From: Mesorhizobium amorphae CCNWGS0123
Lineage (GTDB): Bacteria > Pseudomonadota > Alphaproteobacteria > Rhizobiales > Rhizobiaceae
Direction of reading: 5' to 3'
NCBI RefSeq assembly: GCF_001686985.1
Contig: NZ_CP015318.1
Coordinates: 680,001-744,000, forward strand
DNA length: 64,000 bases
Position numbers and translations under genes: made by a program. Below, piece by piece: positions 60,590-64,000 of this stretch. Numbering within the stretch: the first letter of the stretch is position 1; each line of letters opens with the position of its first letter. The notes below the pieces were generated by a model. The model made no database searches. It saw only the letters and a list, made by a program, of their open reading frames with translations, and was not told the DNA's origin.

Positions 60590-61813
60590 ATGTCAAAAGC
60601 AAAAGACGTCAAGAAAGTCGTGCTCGCCTATTCCGGCGGCCTCGACACCTCCATCATCCTGAAATGGCTGCAGACCGAGCTCGGCGCCGAAGTCGTCACC
60701 TTCACCGCCGACCTCGGCCAGGGCGGCGAGCTGGAGCCGGCGCGCCGCAAGGCCGAGATGATGGGCATCAAGGACATCCGCGTCGTCGACGTGCGCGAGG
60801 AATTCGTCGCCGACTTCGTCTTCCCGATGTTTCGCGCCAACGCCGTCTATGAAGGCACTTACCTGCTCGGGACCTCGATCGCCCGGCCGCTGATCTCCAA
60901 GCACCTGGTCGAGATCGCCAGGGAGACGGGTGCCGATGCAATTGCTCATGGTGCTACCGGCAAGGGCAACGACCAGGTCCGTTTCGAGCTGTCGGCCTAT
61001 GCGCTGAATCCCGACATCAAGGTCATCGCGCCGTGGCGCGACTGGTCGTTCAAATCGCGTACCGACCTGATCAACTTCGCCGAGCAGCACCAGATCCCGG
61101 TGCCGAAGGACAAGAAGGGCGACGCGCCATTCTCGGTCGACGCCAACCTTTTGCACTCATCTTCGGAGGGCAAGGTGCTGGAAGACCCGTGGACCGAGCC
61201 GCCGGAATTCGTCCACCAGCGTACCGTTTCGCCGATGGATGCGCCGGACAAGGTCACCGAGATCGAGATCGAATTCCTCAAGGGCGATCCGATTGCGCTG
61301 AACGGCAAGAAGTTGTCGCCGGCGACCATGCTGGCCGCCCTCAACGATCTCGGCCGCGACAATGGCATCGGCCGGCTCGACCTGGTCGAGAACCGCTTCG
61401 TCGGCATGAAATCGCGGGGTGTGTATGAAACACCTGGCGGCACCATCCTGATCGCAGCGCACCGCGCCATCGAGTCGATCACGCTCGACAGGGGCGCCGG
61501 CCACCTCAAGGACGAGTTCATGCCGCGCTATGCGGAACTAATCTACAACGGCTTCTGGTTCTCGCCCGAGCGGCTGATGCTGCAGGCGATGATCGACAAG
61601 AGCCAGGAAGACGTCGAAGGCACGGTGCGGCTCAAGCTCTACAAGGGCAACGTCATGGTCACCGGCCGCAAGTCGAGGAAGACGCTCTATTCCGACGCTC
61701 TGGTCACCTTCGAGGACGACCGCGGCGCCTACGACCAGAAGGACGCCGCCGGCTTCATCCGCCTCAACGCGCTGAGGCTGCGCACACTGGCGGCACGCAA
61801 CCGCAAGGGCTGA
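60590..61813 (+). CDS. argG: Argininosuccinate synthase
   Basis: ArgG joins citrulline and aspartate with ATP to form argininosuccinate in arginine synthesis. The 407-residue protein has the ATP-binding [10 protein letters not shown] at 13-22 and the family motifs [13 protein letters not shown] and [17 protein letters not shown]. Length is normal for the bacterial type-1 enzyme. A strong terminator follows after 20 bp. argH is not adjacent. Confidence 0.97.
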   Translation: MSKAKDVKKVVLAYSGGLDTSIILKWLQTELGAEVVTFTADLGQGGELEPARRKAEMMGIKDIRVVDVREEFVADFVFPMFRANAVYEGTYLLGTSIARPLISKHLVEIARETGADAIAHGATGKGNDQVRFELSAYALNPDIKVIAPWRDWSFKSRTDLINFAEQHQIPVPKDKKGDAPFSVDANLLHSSSEGKVLEDPWTEPPEFVHQRTVSPMDAPDKVTEIEIEFLKGDPIALNGKKLSPATMLAALNDLGRDNGIGRLDLVENRFVGMKSRGVYETPGGTILIAAHRAIESITLDRGAGHLKDEFMPRYAELIYNGFWFSPERLMLQAMIDKSQEDVEGTVRLKLYKGNVMVTGRKSRKTLYSDALVTFEDDRGAYDQKDAAGFIRLNALRLRTLAARNRKG

Positions 61814-61834
61814 GCCAAGCCTATTGCCCGAACA

Positions 61835-61864
61835 AAACCCGGCGGAAACGCCGGGTTTTTATTT
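61835..61864 (+). terminator. Terminator of argG
   Basis: AAACCCGGCG and CGCCGGGTTT close a GAAA tetraloop and are followed by a T run. Confidence 0.9.
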
Positions 61865-61967
61865 GGCGCCGCTAATATGCGATAAGTCACACCGCCTCGG
61901 ATAGTTTCCTGTTTGACCTTTCGGCGACTTCATTTAAGTTCTCGTGGGGATACGGGGGGCTTTGACA

Positions 61968-62399
61968 GTGAAAAACTCCATTTTTCTGCTGCTAGCGGCG
62001 GCCATCTTCTTTACGGGCTGCCCGTCCTCGCAGGCAGCCGCGAAACGCGAGCAGAAGCTGGATTCGGATGGGTGCATCTCCGCTGTCCACCTATGGAGCA
62101 TCACGTTCAAGCACGAAATGGCCTCTTTCATGGGCGTCTCGCAGGAGCGCATGCCGGCCTTGTTCTGCCATCGGCTTGGCGAAGGGATACGCAGCGGGCG
62201 GATCAGCTACTCCGACTTGAACCGGCTGCAACTCGACCAACCGACCGAAATCTGGATGGTCATCAAGGGTAAGTCAAAAGCGCCTCCGCAAGCCCCGACG
62301 CCGCGGAACTCCAAGTTCCGTAACTGCAACGGTATTGACGGCACCTTCCAGGTTCCCGCTTCCCAGAAATGCCCGTTGAGCGGCTACGCGCATTATTGA
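61968..62399 (+). CDS. Small secreted lipoprotein of unknown function
   Basis: A 143-residue product whose family I do not recognise. It starts with GTG (KNSIFLLLAAAIFFTGCPS); FFTGC near residue 17 is a plausible lipobox. The GGGGGGC run just before this GTG favours it over an in-frame GTG eight codons earlier. The body contains four more cysteines (DGCIS, LFCHR, RNCNG, QKCPL), which could form disulfides. It is flanked by terminators on both sides, so it is its own transcription unit. Confidence 0.65.
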   Translation: MKNSIFLLLAAAIFFTGCPSSQAAAKREQKLDSDGCISAVHLWSITFKHEMASFMGVSQERMPALFCHRLGEGIRSGRISYSDLNRLQLDQPTEIWMVIKGKSKAPPQAPTPRNSKFRNCNGIDGTFQVPASQKCPLSGYAHY

Positions 62400-62437
62400 G
62401 AGTGATATCGAACCTGGTCGTTCCCTGCTCCATAAAC

Positions 62438-62464
62438 AAAAAGCCCGGCGCATGGCCGGGCTTT
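62438..62464 (-). terminator. Terminator of the lytic transglycosylase gene
   Basis: AAAGCCCGGC and GCCGGGCTTT form a perfect 10-bp stem; the minus strand continues with T residues. It could also serve the lipoprotein gene from the other side. Confidence 0.85.
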
Positions 62465-62485
62465 CCATCGATTAGAGATTTCTAA

Positions 62486-63280
62486 TCAGTTGCCGTCGAT
62501 CGCCGTGGCGATACGGGCGATGGCCTGCTGATAGACGCTCGCGGAATTCCAGCCGGCAATGGCGCCCATATTCGCGCTCGCGCTCGCACCCGCCTGCCAG
62601 CCATGAGCCTTGAGGAAGTTGGCGGTGGAGGCCAGCGCAGTGGCCTTGTCGCGCAGATTCCCGTTGCCGACGCCATACTGCAAAACATTTCCGGGCAGGA
62701 ACTGCGTATGGCCGATCTCGCCATGCGCTGCGCCGACCGACGAGGCGCTCAGCGCGCCGCGATCGACCAGCTTCAGGGCTGCAATAGCATGCGGATAAAA
62801 GAAGCCCGGCCGGCGGCAATCATAGGCAAGCGTCAGAATGGCAGAGACCGTATTCTGCTTGCCCAAGGAGGCACCGAAGCCGGTCTCCATGCCCCAGATG
62901 GCGAGCAACACACCCGGCGACACGCCGTAGGTCGCTTCGATCTTGTTGAACAGCGCCGCGTTCGACTTCTTCAGCGAACGGCCCTTGGAAATGATCGCGG
63001 CCCCACCGCGGCGCTTCATGAACTCTTCGACAGAGCCGCTGAAAGCCTTATGGATGGCGCGGTCGACGCTGATCGTTTTTGTTGCGTAGGTGGCGCCGGC
63101 CAGAGCGGCCAGGCCCTTCGAGCCGACGCCGTTGGACCTGGCCTCCGCGGCAAACTCCTGCTTCCACGCCTCGAAGCCGGCGCTGTTCTTGCCGCAGCTG
63201 GCGGCCTGCGCGCCCGTCGCCAGTGCAAGCATCGCCACCAGCGCGGCCGCAAAAATTCTTCCCTTGGCAAGAAATGCCAT
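62486..63280 (-). CDS. Lytic murein transglycosylase (MltB/SLT_2 type)
   Basis: A 264-residue secreted transglycosylase that cuts peptidoglycan glycan strands to 1,6-anhydro products. A signal peptide ends near residue 27 (AQAAS). The catalytic glutamate is in LLAIWGMETGFGASLGK; further family motifs are LTLAYDCRRPGFF and SSVGAAHGEIGHTQFLP. No lipobox is seen, so unlike classic MltB it should be periplasmic. GGAGAAAAGC precedes the ATG at 63280. Confidence 0.9.
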   Translation of the reverse strand: MAFLAKGRIFAAALVAMLALATGAQAASCGKNSAGFEAWKQEFAAEARSNGVGSKGLAALAGATYATKTISVDRAIHKAFSGSVEEFMKRRGGAAIISKGRSLKKSNAALFNKIEATYGVSPGVLLAIWGMETGFGASLGKQNTVSAILTLAYDCRRPGFFYPHAIAALKLVDRGALSASSVGAAHGEIGHTQFLPGNVLQYGVGNGNLRDKATALASTANFLKAHGWQAGASASANMGAIAGWNSASVYQQAIARIATAIDGN

Positions 63281-63427
63281 GCTTTTCTCCTGATTGCCTG
63301 AATCACGTCCCGGTTGCGAATTTGCCAGTGAAACGCGCAATTGTCACCGTACCCCCGGCGCTACGCTGGCCAATGCCGCGCAATTTGCCTACGATCAAGT
63401 AGATATTGTGGCGGGGGTCTTGCATTC

Positions 63428-64000
63428 ATGGATGACGTTGACGTCGTGATCATCGGCGCCGGCTCCGCTGGCCTCGCCGCAGCCAAGACCATTCGTGCCG
63501 CCGGCCTTTCCTTCAAACTGCTGGAAGCGATGGGCCGCGTCGGCGGTCGCGCCTGGACCAGCGACCAGCATTTCGGCGTCCCGTTCGACATCGGCTGCGC
63601 CTGGCTGCACGCCGCGGACCGCAATCCCTATTTTCCCGAGGCCGAGGCCGCCGGCTGGACGCTTCACCATCACGACATGAATGTCGATCATCTCTATTAC
63701 CGCAAGCGCAAGGCAAGCGAGGCCGAAGAGGCCGAGATGAAGGCCGCCGATGCGCGGCTGTTCGAACTGCTGGCCGCGCACCAGGTGGAAGAGGGCGACG
63801 ACGACCGCCTTTCGGCACTGCTCGCCAAGGGGCATGCGCCGCGCGCCGCCGCCACCTTCGCCGGGCCGATGGATTTTGGCGCCGACGAGGACGAAATATC
63901 GATCCGCGATTTTCAGGCCGCTGCCGATCTCGATCCCAACTATTTCAGCAAGGAAGGGTTTGGCGCCCTGGTGGCGCATTTCGGGGCAGACCTGCCGGTG
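63428..64000 (+). CDS. FAD-dependent amine oxidase/monooxygenase (cut by window edge)
   Basis: The first 191 codons of a flavin amine-oxidase-type protein. The FAD-binding Rossmann motif IIGAGSAGLAAAKTI starts at residue 8, followed by LLEAMGRVGGRAWT, the second flavin-contacting motif, and the conserved FDIGCAWLHAADRNP. This is the NAD(P)-binding Rossmann-like amine oxidase fold; substrate cannot be predicted from the fragment. No signal peptide. The gene runs off the right end of the window. Confidence 0.85.
   Translation, partial: MDDVDVVIIGAGSAGLAAAKTIRAAGLSFKLLEAMGRVGGRAWTSDQHFGVPFDIGCAWLHAADRNPYFPEAEAAGWTLHHHDMNVDHLYYRKRKASEAEEAEMKAADARLFELLAAHQVEEGDDDRLSALLAKGHAPRAAATFAGPMDFGADEDEISIRDFQAAADLDPNYFSKEGFGALVAHFGADLPV

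Overview
The window is high-GC DNA from an alphaproteobacterium of the order Rhizobiales (Hyphomicrobiales). Gene content and order fit a Mesorhizobium-like species best. The evidence is the mdh-sucC-sucD-sucA-sucB-lpdA block, an Omp19-type lipoprotein, IalB and DUF1127 proteins, an OhrR/Ohr pair, and many short palindromic intergenic elements of the kind described in rhizobia. It is ordinary chromosome: I see no insertion sequence, prophage, CRISPR array, rRNA or tRNA. Genus-level assignment is inference.

Layout. 0-3.5 kb: a cut-off lipoprotein gene, a small secreted protein and two tandem paralogous GGDEF membrane proteins. 3.5-9 kb: leuC, a methyltransferase, an amino-acid ABC permease with its binding protein, and ohr-ohrR with a clear operator. 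9-15 kb: rplS, then a 4-kb block (TauE/SafE protein, MocR regulator, broken lysE, GFA protein) separating it from trmD-rimM. 15-18 kb: xerC, a TraB/GumN protein and a Pro/Ala-rich membrane protein. 18-29.2 kb: one long leftward TCA-cycle cluster, mdh-sucC-cupin-sucD-sucA-sucB-two unknown genes-SDR-lpdA. 29-34 kb: GNAT, zapE, an Omp19-like inhibitor, VOC, an NAPE-PLD-like hydrolase and DUF1328. 33.8-38.6 kb: dapF-mtaB-ftsY-ispZ reading rightward. 38.7-41.3 kb: two flavin-type enzymes, an SMP-30 protein and DUF1127. 41.5-46.7 kb: ccmG-ccmD-ccmB-ccmA (no ccmC) divergent from acnA. 46.8-57.8 kb: ceramidase-like, DUF1223, DUF2794, GNAT, Bax-inhibitor-like, a YbbA/YbbP-type ABC system with tesA, thpR overlapping a phosphatase gene, phhB, DUF1232 and IalB. 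58-64 kb: rlmN, LysE, argG, a small lipoprotein, a lytic transglycosylase and a cut-off FAD amine oxidase.

Functional links. The TCA cluster supplies malate dehydrogenase, succinyl-CoA synthetase and all three 2-oxoglutarate dehydrogenase subunits. Aconitase lies elsewhere, back to back with cytochrome c maturation genes across a region holding a candidate iron-response (Irr-type) site. dapF, mtaB and ftsY are closely spaced or overlapping, as are ohr-ohrR, rimM-trmD, ccmD-ccmG and the ABC pair.

The most unusual observations are these: a 162-bp intergenic-type palindromic element lying in frame inside ftsY; the absence of ccmC from the ccm cluster; a 97-bp antisense overlap of thpR with a phosphatase gene; a candidate leftward small RNA near 48.6-48.8 kb; unknown genes embedded in the 2-oxoglutarate dehydrogenase operon; and at least five families of dispersed palindromes. 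No complete, obviously novel defence or biosynthetic system was found.
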